A DNA stretch of 64,000 nt from Chlorobiaceae bacterium (lineage in GTDB: Bacteria; Bacteroidota; Ignavibacteria; UBA10030; SZUA-254). The stretch is from positions 82,151 through 146,150 of the forward strand of contig PNNN01000065.1 of the NCBI GenBank assembly GCA_013824245.1. The letters are read 5' to 3'. The translations under genes and the position numbers were made by a program. Below the pieces are notes generated by a model. That model did no database searches, had not been told where the DNA came from, and saw only the letters and a list, made by a program, of their open reading frames with translations. This document shows, in pieces, positions 55,017 to 64,000 of the stretch. Each line of letters begins with the position of its first letter. The stretch's first letter is position 1.

Positions 55017-56114
55017 TTAAAGTACCTTGCCGGATGTTTTATCAAAGAAATGGAATTTCGATATATCAAAGTACAATTCAAATTCTTTTCCTGCCTGTGG
55101 AATTATATCGGATGGAATGCGCGATACATATTGGTTTGAATTATTCCCCAAAGCGAAATAGACGAATATTTCATTCCCGACCGGTTCGGTGACATTTATG
55201 TTGGTATTGATTTTATGGTTGTAATTGTTTGATGGCTTTGCCAATATATGTTCCGGACGAATGCCGATTGTAATATCATGATTTAAATATTGGCTTAATC
55301 GGGTTTGATCTTGCTGTGATAGAGGAAGAATAATTTTACACGTTGCTATCTCAAATGCAATCGTATCGGTTTTAATCAGTTTTCCATCAAAGAAATTCAT
55401 AGTTGGACTACCAATGAAACCGGCGACAAATTTATTCGTTGGTTTGTTGTAGATATTTAGCGGAGTGTCTACTTGTTGAATAATGCCGTTGTGCATAATA
55501 ACTATACGATCACCCATCGACATCGCCTCAATCTGATCGTGTGTTACATAAATCATAGTTGTTTCAATTTGTTTATGAAGACGCGATATTTCTGTTCGCA
55601 TCTGTACTCTCAGATTTGCATCAAGGTTGCTGAGAGGTTCATCGAACAAAAATACTTTCGGCTTTCGGACAATTGCTCTTCCAAGAGCGACACGCTGCCG
55701 CTGACCACCAGAAAGCGCTTTTGGCTTTCGTTCTAACATTTCTTTTATTCCAAGAATGTCAGCCGCTTGATGAACACGGTTCTTAATTTCATCTTTTGGA
55801 TATTTCCGCATCTTAAGTCCAAAAGCAAGATTTTCGTAAACGTTCATATGCGGATACAGAGCATAATTTTGAAAGACCATAGCAATGTCGCGATCTTTAG
55901 GTGCAACATTATTTACAAGCTTATCATCGATAAAAATTTTGCCTTCGGTAATTTCTTCCAATCCGGCTATCATGCGCAGGGTGGTAGATTTACCACATCC
56001 CGATGGACCTACAAGCACCACAAATTCTTTATCTTTGATTTCAAGATTTACATCATTTACAACAACATTTTTGTCGTATTTTTTATGAACCTGTTCTAAT
56101 CGCACACTACCCAT
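55017..56114 (-). CDS. Sugar ABC transporter ATPase, MsmX/UgpC/MalK type
   Basis: Walker A GPSGCGKST is near residue 38, the signature LSGGQRQRVALGRAI near residue 134, Walker B VFLFDEPLSNLD near residue 154 and the switch His in THDQIEAMSMGDRIV near residue 192. A C-terminal TOBE domain (GIRPEHIL and GNEIFVYFALG) completes the 365-residue CUT1-type ATPase. No permease or binding-protein gene lies next to it, so it may serve several transporters encoded elsewhere, as MsmX does in Bacillus. It is 33 bases upstream (in its own direction) of the GH31 gene, and the two are probably cotranscribed. Confidence 0.95.
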   Translation of the reverse strand: MGSVRLEQVHKKYDKNVVVNDVNLEIKDKEFVVLVGPSGCGKSTTLRMIAGLEEITEGKIFIDDKLVNNVAPKDRDIAMVFQNYALYPHMNVYENLAFGLKMRKYPKDEIKNRVHQAADILGIKEMLERKPKALSGGQRQRVALGRAIVRKPKVFLFDEPLSNLDANLRVQMRTEISRLHKQIETTMIYVTHDQIEAMSMGDRIVIMHNGIIQQVDTPLNIYNKPTNKFVAGFIGSPTMNFFDGKLIKTDTIAFEIATCKIILPLSQQDQTRLSQYLNHDITIGIRPEHILAKPSNNYNHKINTNINVTEPVGNEIFVYFALGNNSNQYVSRIPSDIIPQAGKEFELYFDISKFHFFDKTSGKVL

Positions 56115-56439
56115 TGCAAATCTCTCATAATGATTAAATTTAACTGTTTCGTAAATATACAGACTCCTTTTGCTAAACTCAAATTTTAGATTGGAATCAT
56201 TAAATTATTTAAAGATTAACATTGTTCTTAACTGTATTCCAATTAAAAAAAAAGAGATCAAAAATTTGACTTTCCATAAAAAAATGGCTAATATTGAACA
56301 ACGATTTATTATTTATTGTGATCTGTTTATATGGTAGGGAACTTTGTGTAATGAACATTTTGATGGCGTTTCGTATATTTGAGGAAAAAAGTTTAAGTGG
56401 TTCTATTCCTGCCCCTGAATTCCAATTGGTGTTCGAATT
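56115..56439. other. 325-base divergent intergenic region
   Basis: This gap separates the minus-strand sugar ATPase from the plus-strand TonB receptor. It contains a promoter for the receptor (56266-56294) and an inverted repeat TTGGAAT (56191-56197) / ATTCCAA (56236-56242), which could be an operator or a weak hairpin. The minus-strand promoter could not be assigned. No gene was seen. Confidence 0.5.
56266..56294 (+). promoter_or_regulatory. Predicted sigma-70-like promoter for the TonB receptor operon
   Basis: TTGACT (56266-56271) and TAATAT (56289-56294) are 17 bases apart, a near-consensus promoter. It leaves an untranslated leader of about 140 bases before the ATG at 56440. Confidence 0.6.
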
Positions 56440-59193
56440 ATGAAAAATAAATTAAACGGTTTTATTCTGATTTATCTAATGACTGTTACATCTTTGTATG
56501 CTGGTAACACAGGAAAAATTTCCGGTAAAATTGTAGACAGTAAAACTCACGAACCTTTGGTCGGTGTAAATATTCTTATAACCGGAACTTCTTTAGGTGC
56601 CTCTACTAACATCGATGGCGAATACTCAATCATAAATTTATCGCCTAACACATATATTTTGCGTGCATCAATTTTGGGATATGATCCGGTTACGGTTAAT
56701 AATATAAAAGTATCTATCGATCTTACAACGAAGCAAGATTTTACACTCACCGAGAGTGTGGTGGAACAAAAAGAAGTTGTAATAATTGCAGAGAGACCTG
56801 TTATTCAAAGAGATATAACTGCAACTACTGCGATTATCGGAAAAGAATTAATTTCGGAACTTGCCGTAACAGAAATTCGTGATGTTATAAAACTGCAGGC
56901 AGGCATGACGGTTTCTTCTGATGGACAGTTTCACCTGCGCGGCGGTCGCAGCGGACAAATGGCTTATCAGATTGATGGCGTTGCAGTGAACGATGCATAC
57001 GATAACAGCAACACTATTGAAGTGGGAACAAATGTTATCCAAGAAGTTCAAGTAATCAGCGGGGCGTTCAATGCTGAGTACGGACAGGCAATGTCGGGTG
57101 TGGTGAATATAGTAACGAGAGATGGAGGAGATGCATTATCAGGAACTTTCACAACTTACTCCGGAAGTTATCTGTCGAATAAAAATGATATTTTCTGGAA
57201 TGTCACAAATGTATCCCCGGTTTCTGTTAGAAGTTTTGAGGGCAGTTTAAGTGGACCCATTATCTCCAATAAGCTGTCGTTCTTTGCGAACGGAAGGTAT
57301 TATTTTAATGAAGGGTATCTTTACGGACATAGATTGTTTTTACCGACTGATATCTCGGTTGAAGAACCTGGATCAAGCGGTGCCAATTTTATAATAACTA
57401 AAAACGGCGATGGAAAATACGTATCATTAAATCCGAATGAGCGATTATTTGGTCAGGGAAAACTTTCATACAGATTTCTTCCTAACCTAAAGCTCGCATA
57501 CAATTACATATTCGATAAACAAGATTACCAAGATTACGATCATGGAATCCGCTTAACTCCCGATAACAATTTGCACCGGTTTCGTAAAACTCATTCGAAT
57601 ATTATCAGCATAAATCATGCGATATCAAATTCAACTTTTTATAATTTAAACCTATCATATCTTTTTAAAGATTACAGACATTATCTATATGAGAACATTT
57701 ATACCGGCGATATCAGCAACCCAACTTCTTATGTCGATAACAGATTAAGACAAAACCCTCCGTACAGTTTCTCAATAGGCGGAACAAATACAAATAGATT
57801 TACACGCAATACAGGCACATATGCGGTAAAGTTAGATTTAACATCTCAAGTTACCGAGAAAATATCTATACAAAGCGGAGCGGAATTAAAACAGAATCGG
57901 ATATTTTATCAAAATATAAATTTGATCCCTATGCTTGATGAAAGAGGGCAGCAGGTTTATCCTTTCAACGTAGCTATTCCTCCTACAACTTCTCAGGATT
58001 ATGATCAATACATTCGAGAGCCGCTCGAAACTGCGGTATATATCCAATCAAAATTTGAGACAAATCATTTAATTTTTAACATGGGAATTCGGTTCGATGC
58101 TTTCAATCCTGATGGAAGAATTTTACACGACCCCACCGATCCCGATATACGGAATCCGGTTATCCCGTGGCATATTGCTGATTCGTACGAGAAACGATTA
58201 ACATATTGGTACGATAAAGCATCTGTCAAATATCAATGGAGTCCGCGAATTGGGTTAGCATTCCCCATCAGTGCCGGCGGTGTTGTGCATTTTTCTTATG
58301 GTCATTTTTTCCAGCTTCCTAGTTATGAACTGCTTTATACAAATCCCGAATTTAAATTAGGGGTCGGTTCAGGTAACCAGGGACTTTTTGGAAATGCTGA
58401 TCTGAGACCCCAGAAAACCGTAAAAGGTGAAATTGGATTGAAGCAGCAGATCAGTGAAGATATTGGTGCTGATGTTACAATGTTCTTTGAAGATTTCCGT
58501 GATTTAACCGGAACACAAACGGATGACATTTTAATTTTCACTCATGAAAGAACTTACAGCCAATATGCGAATTCGGATTTTGGTTACTCAAAAGGGGTGG
58601 TTCTTAAGTTCGATAAAAGATTTTCGAATGGGTTTGCGGCAAGTATAGATTACACTTTTTCGATAACACAAGGCAACTCATCCAATCCAATCGATTCGAG
58701 AAATGCCAAATTAGGCGGTTCAGCAACCGAAACATTTATTGCTCCTTTAGATTGGGATCAACGGCACACGATAAATCTTGTTTTCGCTTATACTAAGCAA
58801 AGAGATTACGGTTTTTCTATTATCGGTAATTATTATTCCGGTCAGCCGTACACACCAGAGGTGAACAAAAATAGCAGTGTTAAAAAGAATGCTTTTCCAC
58901 GAAATAGTGCTTTCCGTCCAACTATTTTCAATGTTGATCTGAAGGCAAATAAAGATTTCAATCTCGGTAATATAAATCTCTCATTATTCCTGAGAGTCTT
59001 TAACTTGTTAGATCTTGATAATGTAAGAACCGTATATACAAATTCCGGTGATCCATTATTTTCGTTCGACAAGTTAGCCGCACAAAATGCCAATGCTAAA
59101 ATGTATTATAACTCTTTAGATGATTTATATACGAATCCGGGATTTTTCTCGGAACCGCGAAGAATCGAACTTGGTACATCAATCAGCTTTTAA
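56440..59193 (+). CDS. TonB-dependent receptor with carboxypeptidase-regulatory-like N-terminal domain
   Basis: After the signal peptide (FILIYLMTVTSLYAG), residues 25-105 (KISGKIVDSKTHEPLVGVNI, then TNIDGEYSIINLSPNTYIL) form the CarboxypepD_reg-like domain common in Bacteroidota receptors. The plug domain spans about 120-235 (RDVIKLQAGMTVSSDGQFHL, FNAEYGQAMSGVVNIVTRDG). The remaining 680 residues are the 22-strand barrel, ending in an aromatic (RRIELGTSISF). Such receptors import chelated metals, vitamins or glycans using TonB energy. The ligand is unknown, and no SusD-like gene follows. It is the first gene of a co-oriented set with the 1201-residue protein and the PorV-like protein. Confidence 0.92.
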   Translation: MKNKLNGFILIYLMTVTSLYAGNTGKISGKIVDSKTHEPLVGVNILITGTSLGASTNIDGEYSIINLSPNTYILRASILGYDPVTVNNIKVSIDLTTKQDFTLTESVVEQKEVVIIAERPVIQRDITATTAIIGKELISELAVTEIRDVIKLQAGMTVSSDGQFHLRGGRSGQMAYQIDGVAVNDAYDNSNTIEVGTNVIQEVQVISGAFNAEYGQAMSGVVNIVTRDGGDALSGTFTTYSGSYLSNKNDIFWNVTNVSPVSVRSFEGSLSGPIISNKLSFFANGRYYFNEGYLYGHRLFLPTDISVEEPGSSGANFIITKNGDGKYVSLNPNERLFGQGKLSYRFLPNLKLAYNYIFDKQDYQDYDHGIRLTPDNNLHRFRKTHSNIISINHAISNSTFYNLNLSYLFKDYRHYLYENIYTGDISNPTSYVDNRLRQNPPYSFSIGGTNTNRFTRNTGTYAVKLDLTSQVTEKISIQSGAELKQNRIFYQNINLIPMLDERGQQVYPFNVAIPPTTSQDYDQYIREPLETAVYIQSKFETNHLIFNMGIRFDAFNPDGRILHDPTDPDIRNPVIPWHIADSYEKRLTYWYDKASVKYQWSPRIGLAFPISAGGVVHFSYGHFFQLPSYELLYTNPEFKLGVGSGNQGLFGNADLRPQKTVKGEIGLKQQISEDIGADVTMFFEDFRDLTGTQTDDILIFTHERTYSQYANSDFGYSKGVVLKFDKRFSNGFAASIDYTFSITQGNSSNPIDSRNAKLGGSATETFIAPLDWDQRHTINLVFAYTKQRDYGFSIIGNYYSGQPYTPEVNKNSSVKKNAFPRNSAFRPTIFNVDLKANKDFNLGNINLSLFLRVFNLLDLDNVRTVYTNSGDPLFSFDKLAAQNANAKMYYNSLDDLYTNPGFFSEPRRIELGTSISF

Positions 59194-59199
59194 ATTTAG

Positions 59200-62100
59200 A
59201 TGATGAATAACATGAAACTGATATTTTATTACTGTTTACTAACCTTCACCGTTCAGTCAATTACAACGGCTCAGCTATCCGATCCGACACTCAGAAGAAT
59301 TGGATATCACACCGGAAATCGAATCGGCATCTCTTTTTATAACGATGGGCAGGTTGCTGGTTTCAGTCAGGGTGTTGATATAAGAGGTGAGTGGCCCCTT
59401 GGCAGCGGTTATAATTATATCGGCGATCTTATTCCTATGATTGGTGTTGAGTTTACAAATTCACGCAACGAAATTCTTCATTCCGTTTGTATCTCACGCG
59501 GTCCAAGAAACGGGCAAGCAAGCGAACGCCATCCTGCGAATGGATATTTCTGGGGCTGGAATCCTGAGCCGGGATACTTGAATCCGAATCAAACTTCAGT
59601 TGCTATGAGTCATTTGCCAAATTCATGGCCCCTTGGCGGATGGGCTGATCAACCGAATTGGATAGATATTGAGGGAAAAACACAATGGAACGGATATTTT
59701 GGTCGAGGCATAACAAACGCAGATCAGGAAAGTTATTTTCTTGCTGATGACCAGTGGGATGATGAGTTTAATTCTTACTACAGTCCGGATTCAACTGATT
59801 CAACACGCCATGGAATGGGATTGAAGATGGCAGTCCGTGGTATGCAATGGTCGAGCTTCCTTGCGGAAGATGCAATTTTTTGGTTGTACGATATCACTAA
59901 TGATGCAACAAAAACATATCGTAAATCAGTTTTCGGAACTGTTGTTGGTACATTAGCCGGCGGTGATGGCGACAGCCAAGACGATCTTGGATTTTTTGAT
60001 ATCAACGACAACATTACATATTCGTGGGATAGCGATAACAAAGGAAACAAAGGGCAAAAAGTTGGTTATGTTGCATATGCATTTTTAGAATCTCCCGGAA
60101 ATCCGTTCGATGGAATTGACAACGATGGTGATTCTCCCGACCCGGATTCACCAGTATTTACTGTGAGTGATTTTGATTCTGTAAGTTATCCAGTAGGCAA
60201 AAAGATTGTTCTGATTGATTCTATTACATATGAAAGATCAATTTACACTATCCTGGGACCTATTGATACAGTATATTCGGTTGGAACACGATTTATCATA
60301 AGAGCAGGTGTTACCAAATTTAGAGAAGGTCACATAGCGAGCATTCTTAATGGTGTTTCTGTGCCGGATATTTCTGCATATGACGGCATCGATAATGATC
60401 TTGACGGATTGATAGATGAGAACCAAGCAGTTCATTACGAGACGCGACAGAGACGTGGATTCCCCATTTTAAAATATATAAACTACATCACAGGTGCTGG
60501 TGTTAACGACCCCTTAATCGATGAGAAGAGAGATAACGATGCCGGTTCGATAATTTCGAGTTGGATAAGGAGACCTGAAGGAGTGATTTTGGCAAGCCAT
60601 TGGTCCGGTGATGAGGATGGGAATTGGGATGCTATTTATGATGATGTTGGAGCCGACGGTGTTGGACCGAATGATAACGATTATTTTGGTCCCGATGCGG
60701 ATGGAACTGAGGGAAATGGGCGGCCAGATCAGGGTGAGCCAAATTTTGGTAAAACGGATCCCCATGAATCGGATCAGATCGGCTTAACAAGTTTTAATTT
60801 CTTTAATATCAGCGCATCGCCGGATATGAGCAATGATCAATTACTTTGGGATAGAATGACACCCGGAAGGTTCGACATTGTTCCAACTCAACCTCAAGAC
60901 GGTGATTTTATTTATTCGTCAGGATATTTCCCTATGAGGCCCAAACAAATAGAGAGATTTTCGGTTGCGCTACTGTTTGGAGAAACTTATGATGATGTAG
61001 TTCGAAATAAAAAAATCGTTCAGCAAATTTATAATGCAGGTTATAAATTCCCGCAACCGCCGCGTAAACCCAAATTGAACGTAACCCAAGAAAACGGTAA
61101 CGTAGTATTATACTGGGATGGTTCATTAACAGAAAACTCACGTGATTTTATTACTAAGAAGAAAGATTTTCAAGGATATAAAATTTACCGGGCAACCGAC
61201 GCTGGGTTTCAGGATAGTCGAGTTATCACTGATGCGCTTGGAGTTATGGCTTTTGATAAACCAATCGCCCAATTTGATTTGAAAGACTCGCTTGAGGGTT
61301 TCTTTAATGCCTCGGCAGACTTATTAACTCAAGTTGGAGGAACAACATATTGGCTCGGCTCAAATACGGGAATCGTAAATAAATTTATCGATACAACAGC
61401 TATACCCGGGCAGCGATATTATTATGCAGTTGTATCATATGATGCCGGTGACCCCGCGCTGAATATTTTCCCATCCGAAAATTCAAAATATGTTTTTATC
61501 ACAAATATCGGCGAAGTTATTACCGATGATAATACGGCGTATATTACGCCAAGCCGCCCGCCGATTGGATACACAAATGCAATACCATCTAACATAGAAA
61601 AATCTCCTACATTTAGGGGAACAGGAACCGGATGGGTTGAAATTGTTGATGATAAAATTGTTCGTGACGGAAATAAATACAATATCATATTCTCGGACAC
61701 CGCTCTGCAAGGGTATACAAAAGATTGGTCGCTTATCGATTTATCGGCAGTTGATACTCTCTTTTTTCCATCAACCAACGAAACAAAGTATATCAAACCG
61801 GATGATACTGTATCAGTACCGAGAGGTGTGGAAATATTTGTAAACGGTGAATCGTTTGTAAATGATACAGATTTTTATGCGGGTTCTTACGATACGTTAA
61901 TCCAAAATTCAACCGTGTTTTACGGCAATACACCAATTAAACATGGATTCAAAGTGCAAATGTTGAACGATAATTTTATTGATCGTGATACAATAAATTC
62001 ATTTTATCAAGATATTACGTCAACTATTCCACCAATCTATCTGTTCGGTCCTTTTGTTTGGGCAACTTCCGGACCTGGTCTGGCATATAATGGTATTAAG

Positions 62101-62805
62101 ATGCCTTATGATTATCATATAGAATTTTATCCCGACTCGACAATAGATACATCAATCGCAGACACGTTATATCCGGCGACAAATAGGATCCCCGCAAGAC
62201 CGGTAAATTTTAAAGTAAAAAATTTATCTACCGGGCAGTATATTGATTTTGTGTATTTCAAAAATTTGGGTCTTCTAAGTACCATTCATAATATTTATTT
62301 CAAAGAGGTGATTAATGGTATTCTGACTCGTACTTGGAGAATAAATATTTATTATAATTTTCCGAATGCACCTTTAGAACAATCGGGTTTTTTGCAAATA
62401 GCGACCTTCAAACCATTCGGTCATTCCGATATTTTCAATTTTACAACGCACGGCGCTTACATAAACAATGAAATAGCAAAATCTGAGCTTGATAAAATTA
62501 AAGTGGTTCCAAATCCGTATGTAGTTACGCATGAAGCAGAACCGCGCTTGCTCAGCACTCAAACCAGCGGTCGGGGCGAGAGATTTATCCGCTTTACACA
62601 TGTACCACCGGGTACAACAATTTCCATTTACACAGTTCGAGGCGAGTTAGTAAAAAAACTGAGGCATGATGAAATATTTAGTGGTGATGTAAAATGGAAT
62701 TTACGTACAGAAGAAAATCTTGATGCCGCTTATGGAGTTTATGTTTATGTTCTTGAAGCAGACAAAATCGGAACAAAAACCGGTAAATTTGCATTGATAA
62801 AATAA
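59200..62805 (+). CDS. Large secreted protein of unknown function (1201 residues)
   Basis: A signal peptide (LIFYYCLLTFTVQSITTAQ) begins the protein. ATGs at 59200, 59203 and 59212 are all possible starts. The N-terminal 250 residues are Trp- and Gly-rich (NGYFWGWNPEPGYLNPNQ, MAVRGMQWSSFLAEDAIFWL). Several Asp-rich, probably calcium-binding stretches follow (GIDNDGDSPDPDSP near residue 307 and YDGIDNDLDGLIDENQ near 395). An FnIII-like segment is near residue 627 (PPRKPKLNVTQENGNVVLYW). The C-terminus, VVPNPYVVTHEAEPRL to GVYVYVLEADKIGTKTGKFA, is a T9SS-type or related sorting domain with the variant core VPNPY. The gene begins 7 bases after the receptor stop, so the product may be its surface partner. 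Confidence 0.78.
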   Translation: MMNNMKLIFYYCLLTFTVQSITTAQLSDPTLRRIGYHTGNRIGISFYNDGQVAGFSQGVDIRGEWPLGSGYNYIGDLIPMIGVEFTNSRNEILHSVCISRGPRNGQASERHPANGYFWGWNPEPGYLNPNQTSVAMSHLPNSWPLGGWADQPNWIDIEGKTQWNGYFGRGITNADQESYFLADDQWDDEFNSYYSPDSTDSTRHGMGLKMAVRGMQWSSFLAEDAIFWLYDITNDATKTYRKSVFGTVVGTLAGGDGDSQDDLGFFDINDNITYSWDSDNKGNKGQKVGYVAYAFLESPGNPFDGIDNDGDSPDPDSPVFTVSDFDSVSYPVGKKIVLIDSITYERSIYTILGPIDTVYSVGTRFIIRAGVTKFREGHIASILNGVSVPDISAYDGIDNDLDGLIDENQAVHYETRQRRGFPILKYINYITGAGVNDPLIDEKRDNDAGSIISSWIRRPEGVILASHWSGDEDGNWDAIYDDVGADGVGPNDNDYFGPDADGTEGNGRPDQGEPNFGKTDPHESDQIGLTSFNFFNISASPDMSNDQLLWDRMTPGRFDIVPTQPQDGDFIYSSGYFPMRPKQIERFSVALLFGETYDDVVRNKKIVQQIYNAGYKFPQPPRKPKLNVTQENGNVVLYWDGSLTENSRDFITKKKDFQGYKIYRATDAGFQDSRVITDALGVMAFDKPIAQFDLKDSLEGFFNASADLLTQVGGTTYWLGSNTGIVNKFIDTTAIPGQRYYYAVVSYDAGDPALNIFPSENSKYVFITNIGEVITDDNTAYITPSRPPIGYTNAIPSNIEKSPTFRGTGTGWVEIVDDKIVRDGNKYNIIFSDTALQGYTKDWSLIDLSAVDTLFFPSTNETKYIKPDDTVSVPRGVEIFVNGESFVNDTDFYAGSYDTLIQNSTVFYGNTPIKHGFKVQMLNDNFIDRDTINSFYQDITSTIPPIYLFGPFVWATSGPGLAYNGIKMPYDYHIEFYPDSTIDTSIADTLYPATNRIPARPVNFKVKNLSTGQYIDFVYFKNLGLLSTIHNIYFKEVINGILTRTWRINIYYNFPNAPLEQSGFLQIATFKPFGHSDIFNFTTHGAYINNEIAKSELDKIKVVPNPYVVTHEAEPRLLSTQTSGRGERFIRFTHVPPGTTISIYTVRGELVKKLRHDEIFSGDVKWNLRTEENLDAAYGVYVYVLEADKIGTKTGKFALIK

Positions 62806-62811
62806 GGTATC

Positions 62812-63819
62812 ATGATGATAAATAAAATTATTGCATTAATGCTTTTAACTGCGGTAACTGTTTTTGGACAAACAAAAGTAGGTTCAACTGCCGCGCCATT
62901 TTTGAATGTCGGAATGGGACCCAGAGCAATTTCGATGGGTGGAGCATTTGTGGCGAATGCTAACGACGTATCCACGTTATATTGGAATCCGGCTGGTGCT
63001 TCAAGGATGGAATCGAACGGTGTTTTGTTTTCGCATTCAAGATGGTTCGCTGATATTACCTATAATTGGGCAGGTTCGATAGTCAACCTCGGCTCATATG
63101 GAGCAGTTGGCTTGAGTGTTACATATCTCGATTATGGAAAAATGGAGGTTACAACACTTGCCGAGCAAGAAGGGACCGGAGAATATTTTTCGGCTCAAGA
63201 TATTGCACTTGCGCTAACTTATTCGTATAATTTAACCGATAGATTTTCACTTGGAATGAATATAAAATATATAAATCAAAAAATATGGAATTCGTCGGCA
63301 GATGCGTTTGCGGTCGATTTAGGCACTCTTTTCATCTCCGATCTTTATGGTATTCGCATAGGTGCTTCAATATCGAATTTCGGAACCGATATGCAGCTTG
63401 ATGGTAAAGACCTGTATGTTCTTTACGACATAAATCCCAACATCAACGGTAATAACGATCAGGTTTTAACAAAATTAAAAACAGATGCATATCCATTGCC
63501 GCTCGTATTCAGAGTGGGTATTGCAAAAGATATTTCTATCGGCAATCAAAATCGATTCACAATTGCGGCAGATGCGATTCATCCTAACGACAACGCTGAA
63601 ACCGTAAATTTAGGCGGTGAATATTCTTTCAACGAAAATATTTTTATTCGTGCAGGATATAAATCTATGTTTCTCACCAATTCCGAAGAGGGTTTGAACT
63701 TAGGTTTCGGTTTAAGATATGAAGTTGCTCAAAAAATATTTATAAATCTTGATTATGCTTATCAGGATTTCGGGAAATTAAATTACGCACAACAATTTGG
63801 AGTAGGTATCCAATTTTAA
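62812..63819 (+). CDS. PorV/PorQ-family outer-membrane protein
   Basis: The 335-residue protein has a signal peptide (IIALMLLTAVTVFGQTK) and then FLNVGMGPRAISMGGAFVAN and STLYWNPAGASRMESNG, the start typical of PorV/PorQ (FadL-like) barrels. The C-terminus is a beta-signal ending in aromatic (FGVGIQF). PorV carries T9SS cargo to the cell surface in Bacteroidota, so it fits the many T9SS signals in the window. Which of the two families it belongs to, and whether it is the main PorV of the cell or a paralogue linked to the receptor operon, cannot be told here. It starts 6 bases after the previous stop. Confidence 0.85.
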   Translation: MMINKIIALMLLTAVTVFGQTKVGSTAAPFLNVGMGPRAISMGGAFVANANDVSTLYWNPAGASRMESNGVLFSHSRWFADITYNWAGSIVNLGSYGAVGLSVTYLDYGKMEVTTLAEQEGTGEYFSAQDIALALTYSYNLTDRFSLGMNIKYINQKIWNSSADAFAVDLGTLFISDLYGIRIGASISNFGTDMQLDGKDLYVLYDINPNINGNNDQVLTKLKTDAYPLPLVFRVGIAKDISIGNQNRFTIAADAIHPNDNAETVNLGGEYSFNENIFIRAGYKSMFLTNSEEGLNLGFGLRYEVAQKIFINLDYAYQDFGKLNYAQQFGVGIQF

Positions 63820-63870
63820 TTCAATTAATCATAATTAAGCATACATTCACAAATATAAAGGAGATATATT

Positions 63871-64000
63871 ATGAAGTTCCTTAGTTTACTATTTCTATCG
63901 ATCTTCATTTTAACGTTGGGCTATGGTGGACCGATTGTTAAAAATGCTGATCTTTTTATAGAAGACCTTCATGTTGACACTCTTGCAACTGTTGATTTTC
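63871..64000 (+). CDS. Secreted protein, cut off by the window end
   Basis: ATG 63871 is preceded by AAAGGAG (63857-63863). The 43 codons visible encode a signal peptide (MKFLSLLFLSIFILTLGYGG) and the start of a mature chain (PIVKNADLFIEDLHVDTLAT). There is no stop before the edge. Its position directly after the PorV-like gene suggests it belongs to the same secreted-protein group. The function cannot be judged. Confidence 0.8.
   Translation, partial: MKFLSLLFLSIFILTLGYGGPIVKNADLFIEDLHVDTLATVDF

Overview
The window looks like a chromosomal segment from an AT-rich, Gram-negative member of the Bacteroidota/Chlorobiota (FCB) group, probably near Ignavibacteria. The support is several secreted proteins ending in a type IX secretion (T9SS) sorting domain with the NYPNPFNP core, a PorV/PorQ-type outer-membrane protein, a TonB receptor with a carboxypeptidase-like N-terminal domain, and a SecA with the long insertion seen in this group. 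Many genes have a clear Shine-Dalgarno site, and two good promoters have a TTGACT box with 17-base spacing, rather than the TAnnTTTG type of Bacteroides. The lineage is inferred from protein features only. No rRNA, insertion sequence, phage or CRISPR array was found.

Bases 1-25.4 kb are mostly housekeeping genes on the + strand. A cut-off PBP4-type carboxypeptidase (minus strand) diverges from secA. Then come a small outer-membrane protein, an amidase, era, an EamA transporter, uvrC and tRNA-Val(CAC). A pyrimidine operon (pyrR-pyrB-pyrC) follows behind a PyrR-type attenuator that carries a possible leader peptide. Next are a lipoprotein, a DUF4783 protein, a very large NtrY-like histidine kinase, pgeF, glmS, a FabL-like enoyl-ACP reductase, an acyl-CoA dehydrogenase, a solitary methyltransferase-like protein and tRNA-Phe(GAA).

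Bases 25.4-48.8 kb are dominated by secreted and envelope proteins. Four consecutive exoprotein genes (26.0-37.2 kb) share modules: a toroid plus beta-helix protein, a T9SS cargo protein, a dockerin-like protein and a five-repeat SdrD-like adhesin. A TolC/MFP/RND efflux operon follows, then a TMTC-like membrane protein with TPR repeats and an M6 metalloprotease with a T9SS domain. The protease reuses modules of the exoprotein cluster.

Bases 48.8-56.1 kb carry nitrogen and glucan metabolism: glutamine synthetase, alpha-glucan phosphorylase, a secreted GH31 glucosidase and a lone MsmX/UgpC-type sugar ABC ATPase. Bases 56.1-64 kb carry a probable outer-membrane operon: TonB receptor, a 1201-residue secreted protein, a PorV-like protein and a cut-off secreted protein.

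No clearly new defence or mobile system was seen. The most interesting items are the PyrR attenuator whose binding hairpin contains the ribosome site of a leader ORF, the module-sharing exoprotein cluster, the DUF1016-like/methyltransferase protein, and several structured intergenic repeats.
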